This document shows, one piece after another, positions 7,737 through 16,940 of a stretch of 64,000 bases of DNA (position 1 is the first letter of the stretch; each line of letters starts with the position of its first letter). A model generated the notes under the pieces. That model saw nothing but the letters and a program-made list of their open reading frames with translations, searched no databases and was not told the DNA's origin. This DNA comes from Pedobacter borealis DSM 19626. GTDB lineage: Bacteria > Bacteroidota > Bacteroidia > Sphingobacteriales > Sphingobacteriaceae. Location: contig NZ_JAUG01000001.1 in assembly GCF_000708285.2 (NCBI RefSeq), forward strand, positions 1-64,000. Reading direction: 5' to 3'. A program made the position numbers and the translations under genes.

Positions 7737-8627
7737 TTAGATGTCGCAAATGGAAACTGCCTTTTTTAGAGAGGCTATTTTATCTGCATTTTTAGGTATA
7801 AATTCTTGTGCAACGAAACCTTTAAAGCCAGTTTCGGCAATGGCTTTCATGATGGCAGGATAATATAGTTCCTGTGTATCGTCTATCTCATTTCTACCCG
7901 GAACACCAGCGGTGTGATAGTGGGCGATGTATTGATGATATTCTCTGATGTTTCTAATTACATCACCTTCATCAATTTGCATGTGGTAGATATCGTATAA
8001 CAATTTGAAGTTTTCAGATCCTAAACGTTTGCAAAGTTCAGCGCCCCATGAAGTTCTATCGCACTGGTAATCTTTATGGTTAATTTTGCTATTTAGCAAC
8101 TCCATTACAAGTACCACATTGTGTTTTTCTGCCAAGGGCATTAACTGTTTTAATCCTTTCACGCAGTTGTTCCAACCTGTTTCATCATCTTTACCACGGC
8201 GGCTTCCACTAAAGCAGATTAAGTATTTGTAGCCAGCTTCGGCAACAAGTGGAATCATTGCGGTATAGTTTTGAATTAACTTTTCGTGGAATTTTTCGTC
8301 GTTAAAACCATCTGTTAAATTAATTTCGGCACCATTACACATGGTAGATTCTAAACCATATTTCTTTAAAGTCGGCCAATCTTTTGGTCCAACTAAATCA
8401 ATGCCTGTAATGCCGATCTTTTTAGCTTCAATACAAAGCGTTTCTACATCCAAACCGCTAAAACACCAGCGGCAAACGGCATGATTAATATTTCCTTTTA
8501 GCCTTAGTGGCTGATCTGATTCTGATTTATCCATTGCTAATGCTGAAAATCCTGAAGAAACACCAATCGCAGCAGTTCCTGCGATGATGTTCTTTAAAGC
8601 ATTTCTTCTATTTACGTTCGACGCCAT
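7737..8627 (-). CDS. Tat-exported hydroxypyruvate-isomerase-like TIM-barrel protein
   Basis: 296 residues with a twin-arginine signal (NRRNALKNIIAGTAAIG, R7-R8). The body resembles hydroxypyruvate isomerase (Hyi) proteins: CRWCFSGLDVETLC, GITGIDLVGPKDWPTL, VMELLNSKINHKDYQCD, LLYDIYHMQIDEGDVI, HTAGVPGRNEID and FVAQEFIP. Classic Hyi is cytosolic, so a secreted relative in a sugar-oxidation cluster probably works on another keto-acid or keto-sugar. It follows the MFS gene with a 1-bp gap, implying translational coupling. Confidence 0.85.
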   Translation of the reverse strand: MASNVNRRNALKNIIAGTAAIGVSSGFSALAMDKSESDQPLRLKGNINHAVCRWCFSGLDVETLCIEAKKIGITGIDLVGPKDWPTLKKYGLESTMCNGAEINLTDGFNDEKFHEKLIQNYTAMIPLVAEAGYKYLICFSGSRRGKDDETGWNNCVKGLKQLMPLAEKHNVVLVMELLNSKINHKDYQCDRTSWGAELCKRLGSENFKLLYDIYHMQIDEGDVIRNIREYHQYIAHYHTAGVPGRNEIDDTQELYYPAIMKAIAETGFKGFVAQEFIPKNADKIASLKKAVSICDI

Positions 8628-8628
8628 A

Positions 8629-9870
8629 TTAAACAGTTTTAGGTTCTATTTCAGCCTTGGATTTATCGTTGAAAACCAATGCAAATAATAAAAATACCAC
8701 TAATGCAATTCCTGCTGGGATAATCCAGATCATTTTCCAGTCCATCACGCCATCTGCTGCTTTGTAGGCATCAGAAATTTTACCAGCTACGGCAAATCCA
8801 ATTAACATACCTACGCCATAAGTAGCTAGGGTAATTAAGCCCTGGGCTGAACTTTTAAAACGCTCGCCAGCTTTAGAGTTGGTATAAATCTGTCCTGAAA
8901 CGAAAAAGAAATCGTAGCAAACACCGTGTAATGCAATTCCTAAGATCAGCATAAAACTCAGTTCGCCTGCATTGCCGTAAGCAAATAATGCATAACGTAC
9001 TGCCCAAGCCAGCATGCCCACCAAGATGGTCATTTTAAAGCCGAATCTTTTAAAGAATACTGGGATAAATAATAAGAAAATAACTTCTGAAGCCTGACCA
9101 ATCGTCATTTTTCCCGTGGGGTTATCCATACCGATATTGGAAAGGAATGGATTTGCATTTTGATAGTAAAAAGCCAAAGGGATACAGATCAAAATAGATG
9201 AAATAAAGAAAATTAAGAAATTTCTGTCTTTCAAAAGTTTTAAAGCATCTAGACCTAATACATCAGAAACGGTAATTTTTTCGTCTGAAGATACTTTAGG
9301 TGGCGTCTTTGGTAAGGTAAAGCTGAATAAACCCAAAGCTAAAGACACTATACCAGCCATTAAGAAAGTATTTTTCAATAAGCCAGCTTCTGTACCTTCT
9401 TTTGAATCCCAATGGAAGAAATAACTGATTAATAAACCTGCAGCAATCCAGCCTAAGGTGCCCCATATGCGAATTGATGAAAATTCTTTCTCCGGATCTT
9501 TCATTTGATTGAAAGAAACTGAATTTACCAAAGCCAGTGTTGGCATAAAAAGAATCATGTAACCCAACACGTAAGGATAAAATATGCTTACATCTGTAGC
9601 ATTATACATTTGGTACATCAATAGTGCTCCGACAATGTGTAGCACACCTAAAATGCGCTCAGCGTTAAAATATCTATCGGCAATTAAACCTACAATAAAA
9701 GGAGCAATGATAGCACCCCATGACTGGGTTGAAAATACAGCCCCGGTTTCTGAACCCGTGGCTTTAAGGTTGTTTCCTAAGAAAGTTCCAAGTGTTACAA
9801 ACCAGGCACCCCAGATAAAAAATTCCAGGAACATCATGGCAGAGAGTTTAAAGCGAGTAGTGCTATTCAT
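8629..9870 (-). CDS. MFS transporter, nucleoside:H+ symporter (NupG-like) family
   Basis: 413 residues with about 12 hydrophobic segments. The start (FLEFFIWGAWFVTLGTFL) and LIADRYFNAERILG match the Nuc_H_symport branch of the major facilitator superfamily. In this context the cargo is more likely a sugar or sugar-derived product of the periplasmic enzymes around it than a nucleoside; that is inference. It heads the compact 9870-5972 segment (gaps of 1, 10 and 9 bp). Confidence 0.85.
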   Translation of the reverse strand: MNSTTRFKLSAMMFLEFFIWGAWFVTLGTFLGNNLKATGSETGAVFSTQSWGAIIAPFIVGLIADRYFNAERILGVLHIVGALLMYQMYNATDVSIFYPYVLGYMILFMPTLALVNSVSFNQMKDPEKEFSSIRIWGTLGWIAAGLLISYFFHWDSKEGTEAGLLKNTFLMAGIVSLALGLFSFTLPKTPPKVSSDEKITVSDVLGLDALKLLKDRNFLIFFISSILICIPLAFYYQNANPFLSNIGMDNPTGKMTIGQASEVIFLLFIPVFFKRFGFKMTILVGMLAWAVRYALFAYGNAGELSFMLILGIALHGVCYDFFFVSGQIYTNSKAGERFKSSAQGLITLATYGVGMLIGFAVAGKISDAYKAADGVMDWKMIWIIPAGIALVVFLLFALVFNDKSKAEIEPKTV

Positions 9871-9888
9871 TTGGCTTATATAAGGTTG

Positions 9889-10031
9889 TATTAAGGTATA
9901 AGGTTAAAGGTATAGGGTGTAAGGTTAATGCGAAAGCGGATAAACTTTATGCTTTCCCGCTTTCTAACTCAAATGTCTGGTTTAAGCGAAAGAAAGGAAA
10001 CCTTCAGCTTCTACCTTACGCCTTAAACCTC
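9889..10031. repeat. Family C intergenic repeat
   Basis: Purine-rich words such as AAGGTATAGGGTGTAAGG at the left are inverted relative to CTACCTTACGCCTTAAACCT at the right. The same word family recurs at 14947-15215, 44566-44858, 54424-54486 and 55766-55842. It fills the only sizeable gap between the MFS and DUF1080 genes. Confidence 0.65.
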
Positions 10032-10033
10032 AA

Positions 10034-10714
10034 TTATAGTTCTTTAATAGAGATGTTTTTGTACCAAACCTCATCTCCGTGATCTTGTAAGGCAATTTTG
10101 CCTGTTTTAAAAGTTCCCCAGTTTTCCCATGTTGCAAATTTGCTGCCCGCAACAATCTTTTTCCAGTTATCATCCCAAAGGCTGGTTTTTACTACTTCAA
10201 CACCGTTTAAAATTAGCGTTAGTTTGCCCTTTTTGCTAATGATTTCTGCTTTATTCCATTCGCCAACAGCCTTAACAGGCTCTGATGAACTTTTTACCAG
10301 ATCATATAAATCGCCGGCACGGTGTTTAGTGATTTTTCCATCTGGGTGGCCGTCATTATCAATAACCTGCATTTCTAAACCTGTAGAATAGGTAGCATGG
10401 TATTTTGGTTCTTCGTGAACATAAAAAATTAAACCGCTATTTGCTTTTGGAGCCACTTTCCACTCATACTTTAAATGGAAATCGCCGTATTCTTTATCGG
10501 TAACCAAATCACCGCCGCCGTCTTTACCTTTGGTGACTAAATCTAAATGCAGGGCACCGTCCTGAACCTGCCAGGCGCTGCCAACTGTAGTTTTGTTGTA
10601 AGTATGCCAGCCCGTTGTTGTTTTACCATCAAAAAGTGGTTTAAAGCCTTTTTGAGCTTTTGATATTTGTGTTACCGCTAACAAGATGCAAGCAGAAAGA
10701 AAGATTTTTTTCAT
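10034..10714 (-). CDS. DUF1080 (3-keto-disaccharide hydrolase family) secreted protein
   Basis: 226 residues: a Sec signal peptide ending ISKAQ, then a single jelly-roll domain. Landmarks are GFKPLFDGKTTTGWHTY, DFHLKYEWKVAPKANSG, SGLIFYVHEEPK, TGLEMQVIDNDGHPDGK and FKTGKIALQDHGDEVWYKNI, all typical of PF06439. Pfam names this family 3-keto-disaccharide hydrolase, and members have been linked to cleavage of 3-keto-glycosides. Its position between the GMC dehydrogenase genes and the TIM-barrel genes fits that role. It is separated from the next gene upstream by about 100 bp. Confidence 0.9.
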   Translation of the reverse strand: MKKIFLSACILLAVTQISKAQKGFKPLFDGKTTTGWHTYNKTTVGSAWQVQDGALHLDLVTKGKDGGGDLVTDKEYGDFHLKYEWKVAPKANSGLIFYVHEEPKYHATYSTGLEMQVIDNDGHPDGKITKHRAGDLYDLVKSSSEPVKAVGEWNKAEIISKKGKLTLILNGVEVVKTSLWDDNWKKIVAGSKFATWENWGTFKTGKIALQDHGDEVWYKNISIKEL

Positions 10715-10815
10715 TTTTTTAGAATAAAACCTGATAGGATTAATTCGAAGTTTTTAATGTTTTCAAAGGCCTCATTGAGGACTTCGTCGTTTTAAAAGCT
10801 ATCAGGTTATGATAA

Positions 10816-12273
10816 TTAAAGAGTTAAATTGTTCCAGCCTTTACGGTATTCGCGTTTTACAAACTGGTTTGCTTCGTCAAAATTGGTAACTTTCATATTG
10901 TCGTTATCCCAAAGCATTTTAGTGTATCTGCCTGGGTAAGTAGTCTTGCCGTTTACCGTTTTTTGGATATCAAAACTTCTGATTGCCAGATTTGCCATCA
11001 GTAAAGCTTCTGTTAATGGACCTGCAATTTCGAAAGGAGAACTCACTTCTTGCTTGCCATAACCTGCAATTGCAGCTTCAACCCATTGTTTATAGTGTCC
11101 GTTTGCACCATCTGGTACGCGAGCGTATTTTGGTGCAACTTTAATGTCTTTGTTTTTACTTAAAGGCAATAATTTCGGATTGGCACTATACGTTTCAGAC
11201 ATCATTTTACCTTTAGTTCCGATAAACAAGGTACCATTACCACCATCGCCAAAAGTTTCGTCTGCTTCTAATTCTTCAGGACGTTCTGGTTGAATACCAC
11301 CATCCATCCAGTGCAAGGTAACATCACCTTTGGTTTTATTCGTCTTAGGGAATTTTAAAGTAACGTGGCTTGACGGTGGGCAGCTTTCAGGAAAATAACC
11401 ACGTTTAAATTCATCTACATAAACAGAACCTACACTGGCCTGAACTTCTTTTGCGTATTTTAAGTTTAATACGCTAAATGGAGCTTCGATTAAGTGACAG
11501 CCCATATCGCCCAGGGCACCAGTGCCATAATCCCACCAGCCACGCCAGTTAAAAGGAACCAATTTGTCAATATAATCTTTTTCAGGCGCAGTACCTAGCC
11601 ATAAATTCCAATCCAATTCGGCAGGGATTTCGGCTTTTTTTGTTGGGCGAGGAATGCCTTGTGGCCAAACCGGTCTATCAGTCCACGCGTAAACCGTGTG
11701 TACATCGCCAATTAAGCCCGCTTCATACCATTCTTTCATTTGGCGCGGACCATCGTTTGATGCACCTTGATTTCCCATTTGGGTTACCACTTTATATTTT
11801 TTTGCGGCAGCAGTTAGCATACGCGCCTCATAAATATCATGTGTTAAAGGTTTTTGCACATAAACGTGTTTCCCCAATTGCATAGCTGCTAAAGCCTGTA
11901 TGGCATGGTTATGATCCGGAGTAGAAACAGACACAGCATCGAAATTTTTATGTTCCTTATCTAACATTTCGCGCCAATCTTTATAGTATTTTGCTTTAGG
12001 GAAAGCTTTAACACTATTTGCTGCACGGCGATCGTCTACATCGCATAAAAAAGCAATGTCTGCTTTTCCGCTTTTGTAAAACATGCTTAAATCGCTTTGG
12101 CCTTTTCCGCCAACACCAATGCCGGCAACCAATAAACGATCGCTTGGTGCTAAATAACCAGGCCCACCTAAAACATGGCGGGGCACGATCATAAAAGCAG
12201 CAGCGGCAATAGCTGTGGTCTTAATAAAATCACGGCGGTTACTCGTGTTTTTATTTTCTTGCTCTGTTTTCAT
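10816..12273 (-). CDS. Tat-exported Gfo/Idh/MocA-family oxidoreductase
   Basis: 485 residues. The twin-arginine signal is SNRRDFIKTTAIAAAAFMIV (R13-R14). It has a Rossmann-type start (VAGIGVGGKGQSDL) and YVQKPLTHDIYEARML, where the family's usual EKP is QKP; the catalytic-type lysine is kept. The C-terminal oxidoreductase domain contains WRGWWDYGTGALGDMGCHL. A Rossmann enzyme exported by Tat probably carries a tightly bound NAD(P), as known for glucose-fructose oxidoreductase, because the periplasm lacks free cofactor. It may oxidise or reduce C3 of a sugar within the 3-keto pathway. Confidence 0.9.
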   Translation of the reverse strand: MKTEQENKNTSNRRDFIKTTAIAAAAFMIVPRHVLGGPGYLAPSDRLLVAGIGVGGKGQSDLSMFYKSGKADIAFLCDVDDRRAANSVKAFPKAKYYKDWREMLDKEHKNFDAVSVSTPDHNHAIQALAAMQLGKHVYVQKPLTHDIYEARMLTAAAKKYKVVTQMGNQGASNDGPRQMKEWYEAGLIGDVHTVYAWTDRPVWPQGIPRPTKKAEIPAELDWNLWLGTAPEKDYIDKLVPFNWRGWWDYGTGALGDMGCHLIEAPFSVLNLKYAKEVQASVGSVYVDEFKRGYFPESCPPSSHVTLKFPKTNKTKGDVTLHWMDGGIQPERPEELEADETFGDGGNGTLFIGTKGKMMSETYSANPKLLPLSKNKDIKVAPKYARVPDGANGHYKQWVEAAIAGYGKQEVSSPFEIAGPLTEALLMANLAIRSFDIQKTVNGKTTYPGRYTKMLWDNDNMKVTNFDEANQFVKREYRKGWNNLTL

Positions 12274-12306
12274 ATGTAGTAAATCGATTTGCTAATTTGG
12301 TTAAAA

Positions 12307-12690
12307 TTATTTTTTTAGGGATAAAATATACTTTACCATTAATTTTGCATCGTCTTTTTTAAGGGTAGCGTGAGCAGTCATCGGCATATTGCCCCAAACT
12401 CCCGTTCCACCTTTAATAATCTTATCAGCTAACATGTTGATGTTTTTCTCAGTAGCCGGATATTTTTTTGCAACTTCTACGTATGCAGGGCCAATAATTT
12501 TGTTGGTCTTGTTATGGCAACCAAGGCAATCAGATTTGTTAATCAGTTTTTCACCTGGATTTGATTGAAAAGCAGCATGGTTTGTCATTGTTGCCGTTGC
12601 AACCACAGTTTTCTCCTTCGTTAAATCGGCTTTTGAAAACGACGCCATAAAAATGACTACAGCGCCTAAAGCTAAAAATGTTTTTTTCAT
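12307..12690 (-). CDS. Small periplasmic cytochrome c
   Basis: 127 residues: a hydrophobic signal, then one haem-binding motif C55-L-G-C58-H59. The distal methionine is probably in GNMPMTAH near residue 100. The length fits a single-haem class I cytochrome c. It lies between the exported Gfo/Idh/MocA gene (33 bp) and the cytosolic TIM-barrel gene (28 bp). The natural partner is the GMC dehydrogenase at 15216-16916, which would pass electrons through its Fe-S centre to this cytochrome and on to the respiratory chain. Confidence 0.9.
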   Translation of the reverse strand: MKKTFLALGAVVIFMASFSKADLTKEKTVVATATMTNHAAFQSNPGEKLINKSDCLGCHNKTNKIIGPAYVEVAKKYPATEKNINMLADKIIKGGTGVWGNMPMTAHATLKKDDAKLMVKYILSLKK

Positions 12691-12718
12691 CTTGTGTGTG
12701 TTTTGTGTTTTGTTAATC

Positions 12719-13771
12719 TTATAATCCTAATATTTTTTTATTGAAAGCGCTATCACTACCCGATGCTGCAAAATCGTCAAATGCTTTATCGGTTACGTTA
12801 ATGATGTTCTTTTTAATAAATTCTGCGCCTTCGCGGGCACCATCTTGCTGGTTTTTGATACAGCACTCCCATTCCATAACGGCCCAACCTTTAAAATCAT
12901 ATTGCGCTAATTTACTAAAAATGGTTTTAAAATCAACCTGACCATCACCTGGTGAGCGGTAACGACCAGCACGGTTTGCCCAACTCTGGTATCCACCAAA
13001 AGTGCCTTGTTTGCCTGTAGGGTTAAATTCTGCATCTTTAACGTGGAACGCTTTTATGCGTTCGTGGTAAAAATCGATGTATTGAATGTAATCCAATTGT
13101 TGCAACACAAAGTGTGATGGATCATACAATAAGCATGCCCGAGGATGATTATTTACCGCAGCGAGGAACATTTCATAGGTTTCGCCATCAAATAAATCTT
13201 CACCCGGATGTATTTCGTAGCAAACATCAACACCACATTGGTCGAATTCGTTTAAGATAGGCGTCCAGCGTTTTGCCAATTCTGCAAAACCTTCTTCAAC
13301 CAATCCTGCCGGGCGTTGTGGCCAGGGATGGAAATATTGCCACAATAATGAACCACTAAATGTCGCATGTGCATTTAAACCTAAGTTTTGAGAAGCTTTA
13401 GCCGCATATTTCATTTGCTGCACCGCCCATTCTGTTCTTGCTTTTGGATTTTTGTGTACTTCTTTTGGTGCAAAGGCATCAAAAAGGTCATCATAAGCCG
13501 GGTGTACCGCAACCAATTGACCTTGTAAGTGTGTAGAAAGTTCAGTAATTTCTAAGCCATAAGAAGCTATTTTTCCTTTCAGTTCATCTGCATAGGTTTT
13601 GCTTTCGGCAGCTTTTTGAAGATCGATAAATCTTGTATCTAAGGTTGGCATTTGAATACCTTTAAAACCTAAACCTGCTGCCCATTTACAAATACTGTCT
13701 AGGGAGTTAAATGGGGCTTCATCGCTTATAAATTGTGCTAAAAATACTGCTGGTCCTTTTATCGTTGTCAT
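12719..13771 (-). CDS. Cytosolic sugar isomerase/epimerase-like TIM-barrel protein
   Basis: 350 residues and no signal peptide (MTTIKGPAVFLAQF), unlike its exported relatives in the block. Barrel motifs include VCYEIHPGEDLFDG, LLYDPSHFVLQQ, FHVKDAEFNPTG, GRYRSPGDGQVDFK and AVMEWECCIK. It precedes the cytochrome gene and follows the cytosolic Gfo/Idh/MocA gene by 9 bp, so these two probably act together on the product imported by the MFS carrier. The reaction is unknown. Confidence 0.85.
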   Translation of the reverse strand: MTTIKGPAVFLAQFISDEAPFNSLDSICKWAAGLGFKGIQMPTLDTRFIDLQKAAESKTYADELKGKIASYGLEITELSTHLQGQLVAVHPAYDDLFDAFAPKEVHKNPKARTEWAVQQMKYAAKASQNLGLNAHATFSGSLLWQYFHPWPQRPAGLVEEGFAELAKRWTPILNEFDQCGVDVCYEIHPGEDLFDGETYEMFLAAVNNHPRACLLYDPSHFVLQQLDYIQYIDFYHERIKAFHVKDAEFNPTGKQGTFGGYQSWANRAGRYRSPGDGQVDFKTIFSKLAQYDFKGWAVMEWECCIKNQQDGAREGAEFIKKNIINVTDKAFDDFAASGSDSAFNKKILGL

Positions 13772-13780
13772 GTTGGATTG

Positions 13781-14938
13781 TTATAATTTATAATCTAACC
13801 ATTTTTGGTCTGATTGGCTAGAGGCCACTACATTTTCGATAAATGCCATTCCTCTAATTCCATCTTCAGTACCTGGAAAGTCTAACATTGCTGCAGTAGG
13901 TTGCTCGTTATTCAACTTCGCATCTACTGTTAATGCAAAGTTTTTATAAATATTTGCAAATGCTTCTAAGTAACCTTCAGGGTGACCGCCCGGTGTACGG
14001 GTATTGTGCTGAGCGAAACTGCCCATATAACCGTTGCCTGTTCTGTAAATTTGAGCAGGGGCATTTAACCATTTCACAATTAAGGTATTCGGTTCCATCT
14101 GGTGCCATTCCATGCCACCTTTTTCGCCATATACTTTAATTTTTAATGCATTTTCTTCTCCGGCAGCAATTTGTGAAGCCACAAGAACGCCATTGGCACC
14201 ATTATCGAATTTTAACAATACGTTTCCATCATCGTCAATAGCTCTACCTGGAACAACAATGCTTAAATCGGCACAGATTTTTGTGATTTTTAAACCTGAG
14301 ATATACTCTGCCAAATGAGCGGCATGTGTGCCGATATCGCCCATGCTACCGCTTTTTCCGGTTTTAGATGGGTCAGTACGCCAGGCTGCCTGCGCATTTC
14401 CTTCGCGTTCTGATAAGGTGCTTAACCAGCCTTGAGGATATTCGACCATGATTTTTCTGATTGCGCCTAAAGCACCTTCGCTAACCATTTGTTTGGCCTG
14501 TTTAACCATTGGGTAACCAGAGTAGGTATGCGTTAAACATAGTGTTAAGCCAGTTTCTTCTACTTTGGCTTTTAGCTGTTTTGCTTCTTCCAAAGTTAAA
14601 GTCATCGGTTTTTCAATCACCACGTTAAAACCCTTATCCAAAGCCATCATTGCAGGAGCAAAGTGAGCAAAGTTCGGGGTAACGATGGTTACAAAGTCAA
14701 TTCTTTCATCTGCTGGCAACTCACTTTCCTTCGTCAGCATTTCTTCGTAATTGGTATAGATTCTGTTATCCGGAAGAAAAAGTAGTTTTCCAGATTCGTA
14801 TCCAATTTCAGGATTTACACTTAAAGCTCCGGCAGATAATTCAATAAGGCCATCCATATTGGCAGCCAAACGGTGTACGGCACCGATAAAAGCGTCTTTT
14901 CCACCGCCTATCATGCCCATTCTTAATTTTCTTTTCAT
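13781..14938 (-). CDS. Cytosolic Gfo/Idh/MocA-family oxidoreductase
   Basis: 385 residues without signal sequence. The nucleotide-binding start is MGMIGGGKDAFIGAVHR, the conserved lysine motif is NVVIEKPMTLTLEEA, and TGKSGSMGDIGTHAAHLAEY is the family's substrate-site histidine segment. It is an NAD(P)-dependent sugar or cyclitol dehydrogenase, possibly reducing or oxidising a 3-keto-sugar. Only 9 bp separate it from the downstream TIM-barrel gene. Upstream, a 98-bp tandem repeat splits it from the GMC gene. Confidence 0.9.
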   Translation of the reverse strand: MKRKLRMGMIGGGKDAFIGAVHRLAANMDGLIELSAGALSVNPEIGYESGKLLFLPDNRIYTNYEEMLTKESELPADERIDFVTIVTPNFAHFAPAMMALDKGFNVVIEKPMTLTLEEAKQLKAKVEETGLTLCLTHTYSGYPMVKQAKQMVSEGALGAIRKIMVEYPQGWLSTLSEREGNAQAAWRTDPSKTGKSGSMGDIGTHAAHLAEYISGLKITKICADLSIVVPGRAIDDDGNVLLKFDNGANGVLVASQIAAGEENALKIKVYGEKGGMEWHQMEPNTLIVKWLNAPAQIYRTGNGYMGSFAQHNTRTPGGHPEGYLEAFANIYKNFALTVDAKLNNEQPTAAMLDFPGTEDGIRGMAFIENVVASSQSDQKWLDYKL

Positions 14939-14946
14939 GTTTATAA

Positions 14947-15215
14947 AGGTGAGGGGTTTAAGGTTTAAGGTTTAGGGCAATTTCCCTTATACCTTAAACC
15001 TTACGCCTTTTACCTGTCTAGATGTTGTTTTTCTATATCTTATTGGTGTATGACATAAGGTTTAAGTTTTAGGGCGATTAAACCCTACACCTTTAACCTT
15101 ACGCCTTTTACCTGTCTAGATGTTGTTTTTCTATATCTTATTGGTGTATGACATAAGGTTTAAGTTTTAGGGCGATTAAACCCTACACCTTTAACCTTAT
15201 GCCTTTTACCTCTTT
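14947..15215. repeat. 98-bp tandem repeat built from family C words
   Basis: Units begin at 15001, 15099 and 15197 with TTACGCCTTTTACC (third copy TTATGCC, partial), so the period is exactly 98 bp. The first two copies are nearly identical through CTAGATGTTGTTTTTCTATA. The array fills the whole gap between the GMC and Gfo/Idh/MocA genes. Confidence 0.9.
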
Positions 15216-16916
15216 TTAGATGTTCTTTTTCTTTAATTCTTTTACAGCGTAATCGCAAGCACGGGCAGTTAAAGCCATGAATGTTAACGATGGGTTTTGG
15301 CAAGCGATTGATGGCATACAAGATCCATCGGTTACGAAAACATTATTTACTTCGTGCATCTGGTTCCATTTATTCAGTACAGAAGTTTTTGGATCATTAC
15401 CCATCCTTGCGGTACCCATTTCGTGGATTGCCATACCTGGATAACAGCCATTATCGAATGTTTTGATGTTTTTCATGCCTGCCTTTTCTAACATTTCGGC
15501 AGCATCATTCATCATATCCACGCGCATTTTTTTCTCGTTCTCTTTGTACTCACAGTCAATAGCCAATACGGGTTGTCCCCACTTGTCTTTTTTGGTTTTA
15601 TCGATATATACTTTGTTTTCGTAATAAGGTAACATCTCTCCAAAACCGCCCAAGCCCATAGACCATTTGCCTGGAGTGGTCATTTTTTGTTTTAAATCTG
15701 CTCCGAAAGACAATTCAGCAATATCATCTTGCCAATTTGATCTGCTTGCCCCGCCCTGATAACCGAAACCACGCAGATAATCACGTTTATCGTTGCCGAT
15801 ATTCTGATACCTAGGGACATAAATTCCGTTTGCACGGCGTCCATAAGTGTATTTGTCATCAAAACCTTCGGCCTCTCCAGATGCTCCGCAACGGAAATGG
15901 TGGTCCATTAAATTGTGTCCTAACTGACCACTTCCATTACCCAATCCATTTGGGTGTGCTTCTGATGTAGAGTTTAATAAAACGAAGGTTGAACCTAGCG
16001 TAGAACCATTTACGAAAACGATTTTAGCATAAAATTCCATCGTTTTGTTGGTTTCTGCATCAATAACCATTACACCTTTGGCTTTTTTAGTGTCTTTATC
16101 ATAGATAATATGATTTACGATAGAGTATGGTCTTAACGTTAAACGTTTAGTTGCCATTGCCGCAGGAAGGGTAGAAGACTGCGTACTGAAATAAGCGCCA
16201 AACGGACAGCCTCGGCTACATAAATTTCTGTACTGGCAATTGCCACGGCCTTTATGTGGTACCGTAAGATTGGCAACACGGCCAATCATCATAATCCGTT
16301 CTCTTTTATAGTGCTCTTCGATACGTGCTTTAACGGATTTTTCTACAATATTTAAATCCATTGGAGGTAAAAACTGTCCGTCAGGGCAGGTAGGCCAGTT
16401 TTCTTTCGAGCCGCTGATCCCCGCAAAACGTTCTGCATAATCGTACCATGGCGAAAGTTCCGCATATCGAACAGGCCAATCGCTTCCATGTCCGTCTCTT
16501 GCATTATCTTCAAAGTTATGATCGCTTAAACGATAACTTTGGCGGCCCCACATTAACGATTTTCCCCCAACGTGGAAACCACGGTACCAATCGAAACGTT
16601 TATCTTCCGTATATGGACATTCTAAATCGTTTACCCACCATTTTTCATTTGCTTCCTGGTAAGGATAATCTCTTTTTTGTACCGGGTGAGTACGTTTTTG
16701 CTCTTCGGTAAGTTTTCCTGCATGTTTAAAATCCCATGGATTTTTCATTGCCGTTTCGTAGCCGGTAATGTGCTCGATGTTCATTCCTCTTTCGAGCATT
16801 AACACGCGTAAGCCCTTTTCAGTAAGCTCTTTTGCAGCCCAGCCGCCACTAATCCCCGATCCTATAACAATAGCATCGTAAGTATTTTCTGCTTTTAAAT
16901 TTGTATTTAAATTCAT
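15216..16916 (-). CDS. GMC-family sugar dehydrogenase, catalytic subunit with Fe-S motif
   Basis: 566 residues. FAD binding is shown by AIVIGSGISGG (G19-x-G21-x-x-G24) and the ribose-binding E in LMLERG. The GMC C-terminus has H498 in AIHEMGTARMG and N541 in ACQNPSLTFMA, the His/Asn pair of the active site. C227-x5-C233-x3-C237 (CQYRNLCSRGC) matches the 3Fe-4S motif of bacterial FAD-glucose dehydrogenases. It has no export signal of its own; the Tat signal is on the small subunit encoded 24 bp upstream, as in known FAD-dependent hexose dehydrogenases. The likely reaction is oxidation of a sugar or glycoside, plausibly at C3, with electrons leaving to cytochrome c. Confidence 0.9.
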   Translation of the reverse strand: MNLNTNLKAENTYDAIVIGSGISGGWAAKELTEKGLRVLMLERGMNIEHITGYETAMKNPWDFKHAGKLTEEQKRTHPVQKRDYPYQEANEKWWVNDLECPYTEDKRFDWYRGFHVGGKSLMWGRQSYRLSDHNFEDNARDGHGSDWPVRYAELSPWYDYAERFAGISGSKENWPTCPDGQFLPPMDLNIVEKSVKARIEEHYKRERIMMIGRVANLTVPHKGRGNCQYRNLCSRGCPFGAYFSTQSSTLPAAMATKRLTLRPYSIVNHIIYDKDTKKAKGVMVIDAETNKTMEFYAKIVFVNGSTLGSTFVLLNSTSEAHPNGLGNGSGQLGHNLMDHHFRCGASGEAEGFDDKYTYGRRANGIYVPRYQNIGNDKRDYLRGFGYQGGASRSNWQDDIAELSFGADLKQKMTTPGKWSMGLGGFGEMLPYYENKVYIDKTKKDKWGQPVLAIDCEYKENEKKMRVDMMNDAAEMLEKAGMKNIKTFDNGCYPGMAIHEMGTARMGNDPKTSVLNKWNQMHEVNNVFVTDGSCMPSIACQNPSLTFMALTARACDYAVKELKKKNI

Positions 16917-16940
16917 GATGTCTTGTTGTTGTTTTAGAAA

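Noticed and set aside
12307-12690. Cytochrome c as part of a terminal oxidase or unrelated respiratory unit
   Set aside because: No oxidase genes nearby; its place in the GMC/DUF1080 cluster makes it the likely acceptor for the dehydrogenase.
14947-15215. CRISPR array
   Set aside because: Units are 98 bp and nearly identical throughout, with no spacer/repeat alternation; no cas genes.
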